Shown in pieces: positions 21,876 through 32,309 of a DNA stretch of 64,000 nucleotides; within the stretch, counting starts at the first letter, position 1; each line of letters begins with the position of its first letter. The stretch is from Phascolarctos cinereus (lineage: Eukaryota; Chordata; Mammalia; Diprotodontia; Phascolarctidae). The position numbers and the translations under genes were made by a program. Location of the stretch: positions 12,448,001-12,512,000 of the forward strand of contig NW_018343955.1 in the NCBI RefSeq assembly GCF_002099425.1, in the 5' to 3' direction. The notes beneath the pieces are model-generated. The model did no database searches, was not told the origin of the DNA, and was given only the letters and a program-made list of their open reading frames with translations.

Positions 21876-22186
21876 TTTCTTTTTCTTCTTCCTTCTTCTT
21901 TCTTCTTCTTCCTCCTCCTTCTTCTTCCTCCTCCTCCTTCTTCCTCCTCCTCCTTCTTCCTCCTCCTCTTCTTCTTCCTCCTCCTCCTTCTCCTCCTCCT
22001 CCACCTTTTCTTCTTCTTCTTCTTCTTCTTCTTCTTCTTCTTCTTCTTCTTCTTCTTTTTCTTCTTCTTCCTTCTTTTTTTCTTCTTCTTCTTCTTTTTC
22101 TTCTTTTCCTTCTTCTTCTTCCTTCTTTTTTCCTTCTTCTTGTTCTTCTTCTTTTCCTTCTTCTTGTTCTTCTTCTTCTTGTTCTT

Positions 22187-22223
<37 letters not shown>

Positions 22224-22290
22224 CTTCTTCTTCTTCTTCTTCTTCTTCTTCTTCTTCTTCTTCTTCTTCTTCTTCTTCTTCTTCGTCTTC
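21876..22290. repeat. 415-bp polypyrimidine tract, (TTC)n with variants
   Basis: An almost purine-free run of TTC, TCC and TTTTC units, with a (TTG)n block at 22187-22223. It lies just left of the inverted SINE body, where that SINE's A-rich 3' tail belongs, so it probably grew from that tail. The long frames on both strands across it are translations of the repeat, not genes. Confidence 0.97.
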
Positions 22291-22415
22291 TACTGCTATC
22301 AGGATTAAGTGACTTGCACAAACTTGCAGCTAGTAAGTGTCTGAGGCTGGATTTTAATTCAAATCCTTCTGACTCCAGGGCCAGTGCTGTAGTCACTGAG
22401 CCACCTAACTGCCCC
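22291..22415 (-). mobile_element. SINE body attached to the polypyrimidine tract
   Basis: AGGATTAAGTGACTTGCACA, CTGAGGCTGGATTTTAATTC and GAGCCACCTAACTGCCCC are an inverted marsupial SINE inside the CORE-SINE. Confidence 0.85.
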
Positions 22416-22613
22416 AAAGTCCTGCTTCTGATGCATACTGGCAGTAGGACCCTTCTGTATATCAGTTAACTTTCTAAGACTGTAAGTTAGAGATTGAGTT
22501 GCCTATCAACATCAATGGAAAGAGTTTTCACACTGGAAATTCCCTAACACCAATGAAACCATATATCCAGACTAAAAACAATGCATAGATTCATATCATG
22601 CCAATTTATAAAT

Positions 22614-22846
22614 TTGTTGTTTATTGTTTAGTTTTGTCTTTGTGACCCTATCTGGGGTTTTCTTGGCCAAGATACTGCAGTAGTTTGCCATTTCCTTCTC
22701 CAGCTCATTTTACAGAGAAGGAAACTGAGGCCAAGAGGGTTAAGTGACTTACCCAGGGTCACACACTTAGTGTCTGATGCCAAATTTGAACCCTGGTCTT
22801 CCTGACTCTAGGCCCAGTACTCTATTCATTGTACCACCTAGCTGCA
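22614..22846 (-). mobile_element. Mar1-like CORE-SINE
   Basis: CAATTTATAAAT (22602-22613) and CAATTTGTAAAT (22847-22858) flank it as target duplication. The interior has TGCCATTTCCTTCTCCAGCT and TACCACCTAGCTG. Confidence 0.95.
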
Positions 22847-22859
22847 CAATTTGTAAATC

Positions 22860-23420
22860 TACAGTATTTATTTCTTTTAAAAAAATCTTTGAAAAGCCAA
22901 AGATGCTAAACTAATTAGAATTAGTACAAAAGGGCATGTCAGCATTATGTGTTAAATGTTTCACACTGTTTTAGAAATGTTTTGAGTTCAGCAAAACCCT
23001 AAAGGCATTGTTGCCAAGTATGTCTCCTCTCATAATTTTTAAGCCTTTGTTTTGAGAGAAATATTATCTGGTTTATTTACATCAGTTCCTCAAGATCTTG
23101 TTTAGTTAGTGCTGTTTGATGTCCAGGGAGCCATTCAAAGAGCGTTTTGTCTCTTTTTTTCTCCTTTTGAAACCACAAGATTAGCTTTAGTAGTTAACTT
23201 GGCAAACCTTATTTTCTTATTTTCACTGCAGGCCATCATCTCCTAGGTTATCATAATTCAGTATGCTAGAGATCTCTCACTTTTGAAAATGGGTATGAGT
23301 CCTAGGTATGCTGCTTGATTTTAGAGCTCAGATTTATACTTTGAAAATCGTAGTAGTTTCATAAGATACTAAAAATTAAAATGTTCCCTAGACAAACAAT
23401 TATTCTCTCTCACCTCCCTT
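22860..23420. other. Unique sequence
   Basis: No repeat recognised. Confidence 0.45.
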
Positions 23421-23424
23421 TTTC

Positions 23425-23676
23425 GAGATTGGGTCTCTGGCACAGTGGATAGAGTGCTGGACCTGGAGTCTGGAAGACTCTTCATGAGTTCAAATCTGGC
23501 CTCAGACACATTAATTGTGTGACCCTCTGTAAGTCATCTAATCCTATTTGCCTCAGTTTTTTCTTCTGTCAAATTAGCTGGAGAAGGAAATGGCAAATGA
23601 CCCCAGTATCTTTGCCAAGAAGACCCCAAAAGGGATCTCAAATAGTTGGACATGACTAAAAAATGACTGAATGACA
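23425..23676 (+). mobile_element. Mar1-like CORE-SINE
   Basis: GGCACAGTGGATAGAGTGCT, GTTCAAATCTGGCCTCAGAC, AAGGAAATGGCAAATGACCC and GGACATGACTAAAAAATGAC. Confidence 0.92.
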
Positions 23677-23679
23677 GCT

Positions 23680-24085
23680 CCCAATCTAGACAGTACAGCA
23701 GCCACTCATGGGCTTGATCCCAATTCTGATTGGTACTGAAGCTTGAGTCTGCTCCTCCTTACATGGCGTGGTCACCCTCCACTCCCTGGGTTGATGGTAC
23801 TAGATTTAGTGTGGACATTCCATCAGCTTTAGCCCTGTTGCAGACAAGAACTCCTGAATTCATGCCATCCACTGGCCTTAGCCTCCCAAACAAACTATAG
23901 ACATTCACCACGACACTCAACTTTATCCTTTGAAGTTCACAGAAGTCAAACATATCTTGGAAAGGATTGATGATAAATCTGAAGATCAGAATCAAAATGA
24001 CCTTGATCAACTTGAAATCAGGTGAGAAATGGCCTGAAATTTAGAAACAAATACAGGTTGGTATATCTTCATTATAATCATGTGA
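23680..24085. other. Repeat-like block of unknown family
   Basis: Sequence such as AGCAGCCACTCATGGGCTTG and CACTCCCTGGGTTGATGGTA feels like an old dispersed repeat, but I cannot name it. An 83-codon minus-strand frame (23759-24010) has no known domain. Confidence 0.35.
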
Positions 24086-24087
24086 TG

Positions 24088-24337
24088 ATGAAAATTTTCA
24101 GTTGTGTTTGATTCTTCATGACCCCTTTTGAGATTTTCTTGGCAAAGATATGGAAATAGTCTGCCATTTCCTTCTCAAGCTCATTTTACAGATGAGTAAA
24201 CTGAGGCAAACAGGGTTAAGTGAATCGCCCAAGATCACATAGCTAGCAAATGTCTGAGGCTGGATTTGAACTCAGGAAGAAGAGTTTTCTTAACTCCAGA
24301 CAGGCATTCTATCCATTGTGCCACCTATCTGCCCCTT
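24088..24337 (-). mobile_element. Mar1-like CORE-SINE
   Basis: TGATTCTTCATGACCCCTTT, AGTCTGCCATTTCCTTCTCA, AAACTGAGGCAAACAGGGTT and CATTGTGCCACCTATCTGCC. Confidence 0.93.
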
Positions 24338-24544
24338 GTATTCACAAGTATATCTCTCTTAACATAAGTATCCAAAGCTGACCTCAATATCTCTCTAAAG
24401 CTTGTTTTCCTATTAATTTTACCATACCTGTTCAGGGCAGCAGCATCTTCCCAGTAGCTCATGCTCCAAATCTCAGAATCCATTTTTTTCTCTTGCCTTT
24501 CCCTTAGATCTCATCTGCTGCATCTTTTTACGTGATGAGTTTAG

Positions 24545-25050
24545 ATCATGTCCCAGCAGGACTGATTGGAAGAGCTGTGCATGTTTCATCTGGCAAAGAG
24601 AAGGTTTGAAGGAGGAGTGGGGGGGAAATGATAGCAGTTTTAAAATATATGAAGGCTTATCATATGGAAGAGGGACTAGGATTCATTCTTCTCCTTGGTT
24701 CTGGAAGGTAGAACTAGCAGCAATTGGTCAATATCATACAAAGACAAATCTCAGCTTCAATTTAGGAAAAACTTTCTAATGATCAGAGCTGTCTAGATTT
24801 CCCTTCGCTAAAGGATTTCAGGCAGAAGCTGAATTACCACTTCTTTGGGAGGGCATAGAGGACATTCTTGTTCAGGTTTGGGATCATAGAATCATAGGAC
24901 AACAGATTTAGAATTGGGATAGCTGGTTCAACCTCCTCATTTTATAGGTATGGATTAGATTGATTAGACTGACTCCGAGGTTCCTCCTAACCATGAGGTT
25001 CTGGCTTCTGAGATCCCTCCTAATCATGAGGTTCTGGATTCTGTCATTCC
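24545..25050 (+). mobile_element. L3/CR1-like 3' end
   Basis: GAAGAGGGACTAGGATTCAT, GCTTCAATTTAGGAAAAACT, TTCTAATGATCAGAGCTGTC and AGGCAGAAGCTGAATTACCA. The end has twice-repeated GAGGTTCTGG-like units. A short MIR-like piece (about 24888-24947) interrupts it. Confidence 0.6.
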
Positions 25051-25134
25051 TGGTGATTTTCAGCTCAAGTTATCAGATGGATCGGTGACCTCAGCAATTC
25101 TGAAAATCCCTTTGATGATGTAGATTGAAACCCA

Positions 25135-25340
25135 TCTAGAAGTCTGAATGCAGATCGAAGCATACTTAAAATTTTTCCCCCTTATTTTTTATTTGTGTTT
25201 TCTTTTGCATGATTGCACATGTATAATCTATACCCACTTGCTCTCTCAGGGAAGGGGAGAAGGAGAGAATTTGGAACTCAAAATGTTAAAAAGTGAAAGT
25301 TAAAGTTGTTTTTACAAGTAATTAAAAAAAATTTTCATAC
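25135..25340 (+). mobile_element. L1 3' end
   Basis: GTCTGAATGCAGATCGAAGC, TTGCACATGTATAATCTATA, GGGAGAAGGAGAGAATTTGG and an A-rich tail: a short, severely 5'-truncated L1. Confidence 0.85.
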
Positions 25341-26183
25341 ACATATAAAGAAACTCATCCATACCTGCCTACCCCATGCAACTCTCATCCATGCTATCCC
25401 AAAAGTTCACCGAAGGGAGTCCACCCAATTGTGCTATCATAGGATTTGAGCAAAAGTATGAAATAGGTGTATAGGGAAAGCAATATGCTGGAGGTCTTCT
25501 TCTTTTCCTCTACCTGCAATATCTCTCGCATTTATCCCTACCTTTCCACTCCCACAGCAATCACTGTATTTCAGATTGTCACCATCTCATACCTGGTTTG
25601 CTTTAATAACCTCTTAGGTTGTCTTTCTACTTCTAGACTCTTCCTCTGTCCTTGTCTTATTAAAATTCCTAATGTATCACTGAACATACCATTCCTCTAC
25701 TCAAAAATCTTCAGGGTTCATTATTGCCTGCCAAATACAGTGTAAACTCCAAACCTAGCATTCAAGGCCTTCTACCTTTTCAGCCTTATAATACATATCT
25801 TTCATAGATCCCATGTTCCAGCCAAACCGAAATAGTCATAGTTTCCTGTTCTTGTTCTTAACTCTCTGATCTCTGTGCTCTTGCCTATACCATCCCCGAT
25901 GCTTGGAACAAATTCTTCTACCTCCTTCTATATCTATTGATATCCTTCTTTTAAGGTTAACTTGTACCTTCCTTATCCCCCTCCAGCTCAAAGTGAGATC
26001 TTCCACCTCCATTTCTCAAAGCCCTTTGTTTAGCTCTCTCCTTTAAATTCTTCATTTTACTAACCAGTCAGTTTTACAATTATTTCTTTACATGGTTAGT
26101 CCCCATTTTTATAGTGTGACTTCTTAGAAGGCAGGGAATGTTTTGGTTTTCATCTTTGCACCTATCATACTGTCTGGCATGTT

Positions 26184-26353
26184 TGCTGTTGCTGTTTTGT
26201 TGATTAGTTGTGTCTGGTTCTTTGTGACCGCATTTGGGATTTTCTTGGCCGAGGCACTGGAGTGGTTTGCTATTTCCTTCTCTAGCTCATTTTAAAGATG
26301 AAACTCAGGCCAACAGGGCTAAGTGACTTGCCCAGGGTAATACAGTTAGTGTC
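26184..26353 (-). mobile_element. Truncated Mar1-like CORE-SINE inside L2
   Basis: TGACCGCATTTGGGATTTTC, AGTGGTTTGCTATTTCCTTC and GACTTGCCCAGGGTAATACA. TGTCTGGCAT and TGTCTGACAC at the two sides are a probable target duplication in the L2 tail. The tRNA-like head is missing. Confidence 0.85.
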
Positions 26354-26599
26354 TGACACATAGCAACCACATAATCATTGCTTTTCGCATTAGATTTTAT
26401 TTGATTTAAACCTAAGTGATTAGATACTGACTGGTTAGTAACAATTCACAATGTGAACCAAACTTGAAGTATACAAGGGAAAGGAGTAAGTCTCTGTTGA
26501 ACTATGAGAGGAAGAATATCTGAATAAGTGGGTGTGTGTGGAAAAACCCCACAACCAACAGTAACAACTAGAAGTCACTGTGGATCCTAAGCTAAACAG

Positions 26600-26780
26600 G
26601 ATTTTAAAAACATTTTTACATCACTTTCATTTCTGAATAACTTAATAGTGAACTATCCCTTGTAATAACGAATTAAAAAGAGAGGGGGAAAGCAATGTAT
26701 TAAACAAACCAACACATCAATGGGGTCTGATGACGTATATGATGTATCACACCTATAATCCCTATTTCTGAGAAAAGGGA
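26600..26780 (-). mobile_element. L1 fragment
   Basis: CCCTTGTAATAACGAATTAA, AACAAACCAACACATCAATG and GTATCACACCTATAATCCC parallel the blocks at 12.1-12.2 kb. Confidence 0.5.
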
Positions 26781-26799
26781 AGAAGTGCAGCGAGAGTAG

Positions 26800-27295
26800 T
26801 AGTTTTAAAAAGTGGTCACAATGCTGTTTTGCAAAAAAAGAAGAGCAGATATTATGGGAGATGGGAGTTCATCCTCTCCTTCTAGATCAGGCTGTTACTT
26901 AGGGCACTACATCATGTTCTGGATTGTGCTATTCGACATCAATATCAAGAATGACCTAGAGAGAGTTTAAAGGGGCAATCATAAAAGTGATTAAAAAAAA
27001 ATTGGTCCTTGCCAAAAGGGTTAAAGAACAGGAGTTTACTTTTCCTGCAGAAGAAAGGACTGAAAGGACATTTAATCAGGAGAGTATAGGAAAAAGCTTA
27101 AGCTACAGAATGAGGGATTTAGCCTGGATTTAAGGAAGAATTTACTAATAGTAATGGCTGTTAAACACTGAAATGGAACAATGTGGAATGTTTTGGGTCT
27201 TTTTGAGTAAAGCATTGATTCTCTTTATTTTGAATAGTTCAGATTTTTTTTTCTTGAAGGGATAGATTCTTGGAGTTCTCTCTAACTCCATCCAA
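26800..27295 (+). mobile_element. L3/CR1-like 3' end
   Basis: AATATCAAGAATGACCTAGA, TTTAAGGAAGAATTTACTAA, GGCTGTTAAACACTGAAATG and GGAGTTCTCTCTAACTCC give the same order as the 24.5 kb copy, more diverged. Confidence 0.5.
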
Positions 27296-27364
27296 ATCCG
27301 TACCACCCAAACCCAACAACTCCCACACTTGTTCTCTGACTTATCAAATCCCTCCTTCCATTTC

Positions 27365-27518
27365 TCTTTTTTAAAATTTTGGGCAATTGGGGTTAAGTGA
27401 CTTGCCCAGGGTCACATAGCTAGTAAGTGTGAAGTGTTTTGTTTGAGGCCGGATTTGAACTCAGGTCCTCTTGACTTCAGGGCCATTGCTTTATCCACTG
27501 CACCACCTAGCTGCCCCT
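27365..27518 (-). mobile_element. Short tRNA-SINE with perfect target duplication
   Basis: GGGCAATTGGGGTTAAGTGA, GCCGGATTTGAACTCAGGTC and CACTGCACCACCTAGCTGCC. CCTCCTTCCATTTC is repeated exactly at 27351-27364 and 27519-27532, so this is one of the youngest insertions here. Confidence 0.97.
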
Positions 27519-27539
27519 CCTCCTTCCATTTCCCTGCCT

Positions 27540-28890
27540 GACATAAAATTCCTCTAGAAAATTTGGGGATTGTAGTGCCTAAATAGACGCCAGGATTTCA
27601 AAGAGGATTGACCCGAAGCAGACAACTCTCATTTAAAAAAATTTATTCATGCCTTTGATTCTATTCACAACTATCTACACGCAAAATTACTTCACACTAC
27701 ATTTACAAGCCATACATCAATAGTAGGGTTGATACAGATATAGCTTGCTTTGGGTAATAGATGTGTCCTTGCAAGCATGTTTTAAATCCAAATTAGAAAC
27801 TTGAATTATAAAAATATTAGAGGAACCAGAATTCTAGAGAAATCCTGTAGTGAGACTTGTTGTAAGTAGAAAGAAAAATCCATCTATTGGGCAAATAATC
27901 AACTCAATTTATCTTTTATGTGAAGCTAAGGAAGTCACATATTGAAGTTGGCTAGTGACAAAACCGACTTCCATGTGAGATTCTTCAAATTAGCACCTTT
28001 GTTGAGACAAAATACTCCCTTCACCTTCTAAGGATTGCTACATGCAAAGCAAAATGAACAAAATAGAACACAATCCTTGAACAAAGTAGATGTAGGTGCT
28101 CGATGCATATTTATTGAATGAATGAAAATGAATTTCTCATTCCTATGTCTAGTAAATTGCTTAGAGTACCATTGACTTTAGAACCATTTCCTTCCCTACA
28201 ATTGCTTAGAGAATCACAGACTTCAGAGCTTTTTGTCTTCCCTGGTGTTAGACAAGGAGGTCTAGCTTTTCTGGGTCTCAGGGTGGACAAAGGGCTTCAG
28301 GTCTTCTTTGTGGGGAGAAGGGTGTCTTCTTTCATCAGAGTAAAGCCTTAAACACATGGTCTTTGGGGTGCTGAGATAAGTAGTGCCAGCACACCAGTGG
28401 CCTACTCCCTCCACTCTGTTGACACGAATCCATGAGTATGTAAGTGACTCTGCTGTTGCTTCTGTCCTTGTGAGGTCTATCCTTTCTATGCCTTAGATAA
28501 AGGTTTATTGGATATGGAGCAGATTAGAATACTACCTTGTGAGCTTCAAAATGGTGAGTGAGCTATCAGAAGTGTGGAGCTGGAATGCATGCTAGAATTT
28601 AGAAACAGCCAAGCCTCAATTCACTGGCACAGCCCAAAGGATCAACTGAGGCACAAGCCCAGCAGTGGATTGACCCTACAAACAAGGGATCCACTATGTC
28701 CATTGGCTATCTTGAATTTAGACATAATCTTAGTGGGATAAATGTTTCTTAGCAACTACTTTAAGTTGGAGCCTATGTTCCCCAGGGATCAGGTTGGTAT
28801 AGGGAAGAATATGTCCCTAGGTATTGAACAGAATGGCTTGTACTTCTGTTCTTGCTAAATCTTCTCACTACACATCCCTTTGTAAATTTT
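27540..28890. other. Long unique block
   Basis: About 1.35 kb without a recognised repeat. A minus-strand AATAAA lies at 27647-27642. Open frames such as 28118-28351 (+) lack splice context. Nothing firm can be assigned. Confidence 0.4.
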
Positions 28891-28894
28891 TTTA

Positions 28895-29020
28895 AAGAGA
28901 CCTTCGAGATTATCTAGTTAACTCTGTAACTTTACGGGTAAGGGAATTGTAGTCCGGAGGGGCTATAATAATCACCCAGCGGAACTGAGACTAAAACTAA
29001 GTCATGACTCCTCTAATCCT
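28895..29020 (-). mobile_element. MIR, diverged
   Basis: GAGACCTTCGAGATTATCTA, GTAGTCCGGAGGGGCT and ATCACCCAGCGGAACTGAG. Confidence 0.6.
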
Positions 29021-29054
29021 CATTTTTAACAACAACTTCCTTGTTGTTGTCCAG

Positions 29055-29215
29055 GGCATCAGCGTTTTTCTAAGCACCAAGGTTTGTGACCTTTTAGTCA
29101 GAGTCATTCCTGACTGTTCACTCATCCACACTATCCATATCTAATAAGTGTCTAAGCCTTGTTAAATCCCATCTTCACAGAAATCTCTTGAATCCATCCC
29201 CTTCATCAAGGCATC
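29055..29215 (+). mobile_element. L2 ORF2-end fragment
   Basis: TCAGAGTCATTCCTGACTGT, TTCACTCATCCACACTATCC and TCTCTTGAATCCATCCCCTT follow L2 order. Confidence 0.6.
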
Positions 29216-29272
29216 CTGAGGGAAAGACGGAAGACGGCATGTACCATGTAAGTCACACCACTACTATCACTA

Positions 29273-29874
29273 CCTTCATCACCATCTTCCTCTTAGATTT
29301 TGATGGAGACAGCCCAGGACTCTGACCCAAAGAACCTTGGGGATAGCAATTCCCCAAACCACCAGACCCGCTTCCATCCCAGCCCCTCCAACTATCTCTG
29401 AGGGGAGAAGCCATTGTGGAAATGGAGCTCACTTTCCTCATCACCGCCACCAGCAGGCAGATAGGCTTAGGAGCCCTAGAAGTGGAAGCATTCCCCACCC
29501 TAGACCACTGGTCCTGCTTCCAACCCAGCCCTCACAGGCATCATCTGGGAAAATGCTTCTGTGAAGAGGCCAGTCATCGCCACAAACTGCCAATCAATTC
29601 CTGCATACAGAGTTAGCAAACTATTCCAGCTGAAGCAACAGAACACCCCAAGGGAAAGAGAAATAGCATATCCTAGTTAAGTTAAACTATACCACCACGA
29701 CCACAACCATCACCAACACCACCACTACTTTGACTGCAATTTCCCATAAATACTGATAGAGATAGCTTACGACCTGGAGCCTAAGAGCCTTGGGAATGGA
29801 AATGCTTCCATCGTGGTGCCCTGAACCATCATCCTGGGAAAAAAATTCTATGGAGATATAACCTGGCCGTTGCT
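29273..29874. repeat. Diverged tandem repeat, about 155-bp unit, three visible copies
   Basis: Copies lie at about 29273-29415, 29435-29580 and 29706-29874. Shared order: a CATCACCA-rich start, GATGGAGACAGCC / GATAGGCTTAGGAG / GATAGAGATAGC, an AAG(A/T)...CTTGGG-type block, a CAT(C/T)...TGGGAAAA block, and AGAAGCCATTG / AAGAGGCCAGTC / ATAACCTGGCCG. The second-to-third gap is about two units, so one copy may be lost or unrecognisable. No family was recognised. Confidence 0.5.
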
Positions 29875-29994
29875 CCTGCAGGTGCTATAGCCACAGCTGC
29901 TAAAGACCCAGAAAAGAAAGTTCTTGATACCAAAGTACTTAGCATTGTCATATAGTTCAACAGAAACTGATATGATTTATTAATAGAAATTCAG

Positions 29995-30520
29995 CCTGTC
30001 AATAAATATTTATTAAGCCCTATTTATATGTCAGGAACTGTGCTAAGCACTGGGAATACAAAAAGAGGTAAGAGATGTCCCTGCCCTCGAGGAGCTCACA
30101 ATCTAATGTCAGAGACAACAAGCCAACAAATACGTATGAACCATCTATATACAGGATAAATAGGAAATCATTAAAAGAGGGAAGGTAATAGAATTAAAAG
30201 GAAATTTACAAGATAGTTTTGTTATACATTTGAAAGGAATAGTAAGCTGTGCATAGTAGATTTGTAGTTTCATGTACAGTCATCTTTTTATTGTACTATG
30301 TTATGGAAATGCTTGTTTTAGTCCATAAATTAAAAAGAAAAGGAAAAAAAGAAATACGTAAATGTTATAATAAACAGAAAAAGGGGGTTTGGGAAAGGCT
30401 CTCTGTAGATGATGGGAATTTAGTTAAAAGGAAGACAGGGGAGGCAGTAGGTAGAGATGAGGAGGGAGAGTATTCCAGGTTTGGAGAATAGCTAGAAAAA
30501 ATACTCAGAGCCAAGCGATG
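29995..30520 (-). mobile_element. L2 3' end, interrupted
   Basis: AATATTTATTAAGCCCTATT, CCCTCGAGGAGCTCACAATC and GGATAAATAGGAAATCATTA occupy 29995-30200. GGTTTGGGAAAGGCTCTCTG resumes near 30387. The gap holds an A-rich inserted fragment. Confidence 0.75.
30203..30386 (+). mobile_element. Unclassified A-tailed retroposed fragment, copy A
   Basis: A 3' segment reading ATTGTACTATGTTATGGAAA, TGCTTGTTTTAGTCCATAAA and an A-rich tail. The same segment recurs at 31.0 kb. It interrupts an L2, so it is an insertion. It could be a LINE 3' end. Confidence 0.55.
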
Positions 30521-30794
30521 GAATGAATGAGTGAATCATGTCTACGAAGACATTTTTGAAAGCATTGATTTTTGTGGTAGAATTGAGAGTAACCTTGTGT
30601 GACAGGAAGCAGGAAGGAAAGAATAACTTTTTAGAATAACTGCAAAGCCCTGAGGTGCTGTATCAGTCAGCAGGCATATACTTCTATAGGATATATGCAT
30701 GCTTTCTTCTTTAAATCCATAGAGGTCCATTTGAATAGCCTTCATATTTTTGCCAGATATTTGGTCTTTATTCAGCACCACCTTGATTCATTAG

Positions 30795-30880
30795 GTTTTA
30801 TCTTTGTATCTCCAGGGTCCAGTATAATACCAGTGGACACAGTAGGAGTTTAATAAATGCTTATTGGATTTAATTGAATA
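30795..30880 (+). mobile_element. L2 3' tail
   Basis: TTTGTATCTCCAGGGTCCAG, ACAGTAGGAGTTTAATAAAT and GCTTATTGGATTTAATTG. Confidence 0.75.
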
Positions 30881-30944
30881 AAGTATACTAGATATAACTT
30901 AGTAATATAGTTACTAGTTTCAGGGAGTATGGTGAAGCAGATCC

Positions 30945-31068
30945 AGCAGCAACTTGCTAAGGAAATTGAAAATGATACAGTGTTTATTATTAATAAGTGA
31001 CACATTTTTATTGTACTATGTTACGGAAACGTTTGCTTTGTTCCATAAATTAATAATAAAAAAAGAGA
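30945..31068 (+). mobile_element. Unclassified A-tailed retroposed fragment, copy B
   Basis: ATTGTACTATGTTACGGAAA, CGTTTGCTTTGTTCCATAAA and an A-rich tail repeat the segment at 30.29-30.34 kb. The 5' boundary is unclear. Confidence 0.5.
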
Positions 31069-31069
31069 T

Positions 31070-31240
31070 GAGTGGCACAGTGGAAACAGTGCTAACCCTG
31101 GGATCAAGAGATATGGGTTTTAATTCTGACTCTGACCTTTTCGAATTGTGTGACCCTGGGTAAGTCACTTCACATTTCTGAACCTGAGTCTCCTAATCAG
31201 TAAAAGGGTACAATAATACGTGTACTACCTACTCCACTTT
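31070..31240 (+). mobile_element. MIR
   Basis: GTGGCACAGTGGAAACAGTG, TTGTGTGACCCTGGGTAAGT and CTGAGTCTCCTAATCAGTAA. Confidence 0.85.
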
Positions 31241-31244
31241 TTTT

Positions 31245-32265
31245 TTCTGAAAGTGCTTTGTCAATCTTAAAATGACACAGAAATATACTTCATGGTCAAT
31301 ACCAGTGGTATTCACAAAGGAGTGAGACTTGAACTTCCAAAAGAGATGTCACATGCCTTGATGTTGGCAGACTAAATACGGGAGTAATGACCTATTAATG
31401 AAACATGACTTGGGATCTGCTGATGGCACCTTCCACATAATACTCTGTGATTGTGGCACTAGGCAAGAAGGCTACAAGGATCTCTTTGCCCTACAAAGCC
31501 CTTGGCTCCCTCTGGTGTTCTTTTACTCAGGCCCTTTGCCAATATCCTAGGGTTTTTGTTTGTTTGTTTTTTGCTCTTGTTGCCCAGACCCTTGGACTAG
31601 GTTCTTCCCCTTGTTGACCAGCCCCTCTATCTAGTCCCTAACCCTCTGTTTCCCAGTCTCCTAGGGTCCTGATCCCTGCATTTCCAGGTTCCAAACCTTT
31701 GCCTGACTGTCTGTATTCATTAAAAACTGTTAGCACTTCTCTGCCTTTGCTGACTTCTCTGGAAGTGGTCAGTTGGTACAGCCAGGTTCTGGAGCCTGTC
31801 CACCCCACTCATGTCTAGCTAGTCTCAAGCTCCTGGGCCTTTCTGGCTTGCCTTGATCTGTTGCTACCTAAGTCCCAGTTTGGTACAGGGCAATTAGTTA
31901 GGAGACCTTTGCATCAGTTTAAATGTGTGGTAATGAGGAGCTTGACAAGGGCGATGGCAGTGAGAGATGGAAAGGAAAGGATGAATGGTAGAACCATCTT
32001 GAAGGAAGGCCTAACAGTATTCTGTGATTGAATATTGGCAAAGTGAACATTTCTTTCTCTTCCATAAGCCAGATGGTGATGGGAATTAAATTAGATGTGG
32101 GTTAAAGGAATTCAACATAGTATGCCATCTAAAGACAAAAGAAATGGCTATGATTACAAAACTTTTTAGAATCTGCCTTTAACTACAATCTTCTTCAGTT
32201 CTTCAAAAGATGACTCATTTTATCAGCGTGTGCTCCTTCTATCACAGCCCATAGATCTTCTATTC
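31245..32265. other. Unique block, pyrimidine-rich centre
   Basis: Positions 31480-31870 are C/T-rich with loosely repeated TTGCCCAGACCC, TTGACCAGCCCC and TTTCCCAGTCTCC motifs, but no family was recognised. Confidence 0.4.
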
Positions 32266-32309
32266 TCAGTAGGTTAATCAATCAGTTAACAACATTTATT
32301 AAGTGTCAA

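Larger units (their letters stand above)
21815..22590 (+). mobile_element. CORE-SINE split by a SINE with expanded tail
   Basis: Its head is at 21815-21872 (TCAGGAAGACCTAGGGTCAA). It resumes at 22416 (AAAGTCCTGCTTCTGATGCA) and runs to the CACCAATGAAACC tail near 22560. The sequence between is a minus-strand SINE plus its expanded tail. Confidence 0.75.
24400..26395 (+). mobile_element. L2 in three parts (ORF2 end and 3' UTR)
   Basis: Part 1 (24400-24535, ending CTCATCTGCTGCATC) matches the L2 stretch just before the one starting part 2 (25490, CTACCTGCAATATCTCTCGC). Part 2 runs on through CATTCAAGGCCTTCTACC and AGAAGGCAGGGAATG to 26183. After a SINE, ACATAGCAACCACATAATCA at 26354 finishes the tail. 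The first gap holds an L3 3' end and an L1 3' end. Confidence 0.75.

Noticed and set aside
21785-22469. Two frames over 200 codons (poly-Lys/Arg on minus, poly-Phe/Leu on plus)
   Set aside because: They are translations of the TTC/TTG polypyrimidine tract and its SINE flanks. Both strands are open only because the repeat lacks stop codons.
31480-31870. Pyrimidine-rich block as a solitary LTR
   Set aside because: No terminal TG/CA pair, target duplication or partner was found, so there is no basis for the call.
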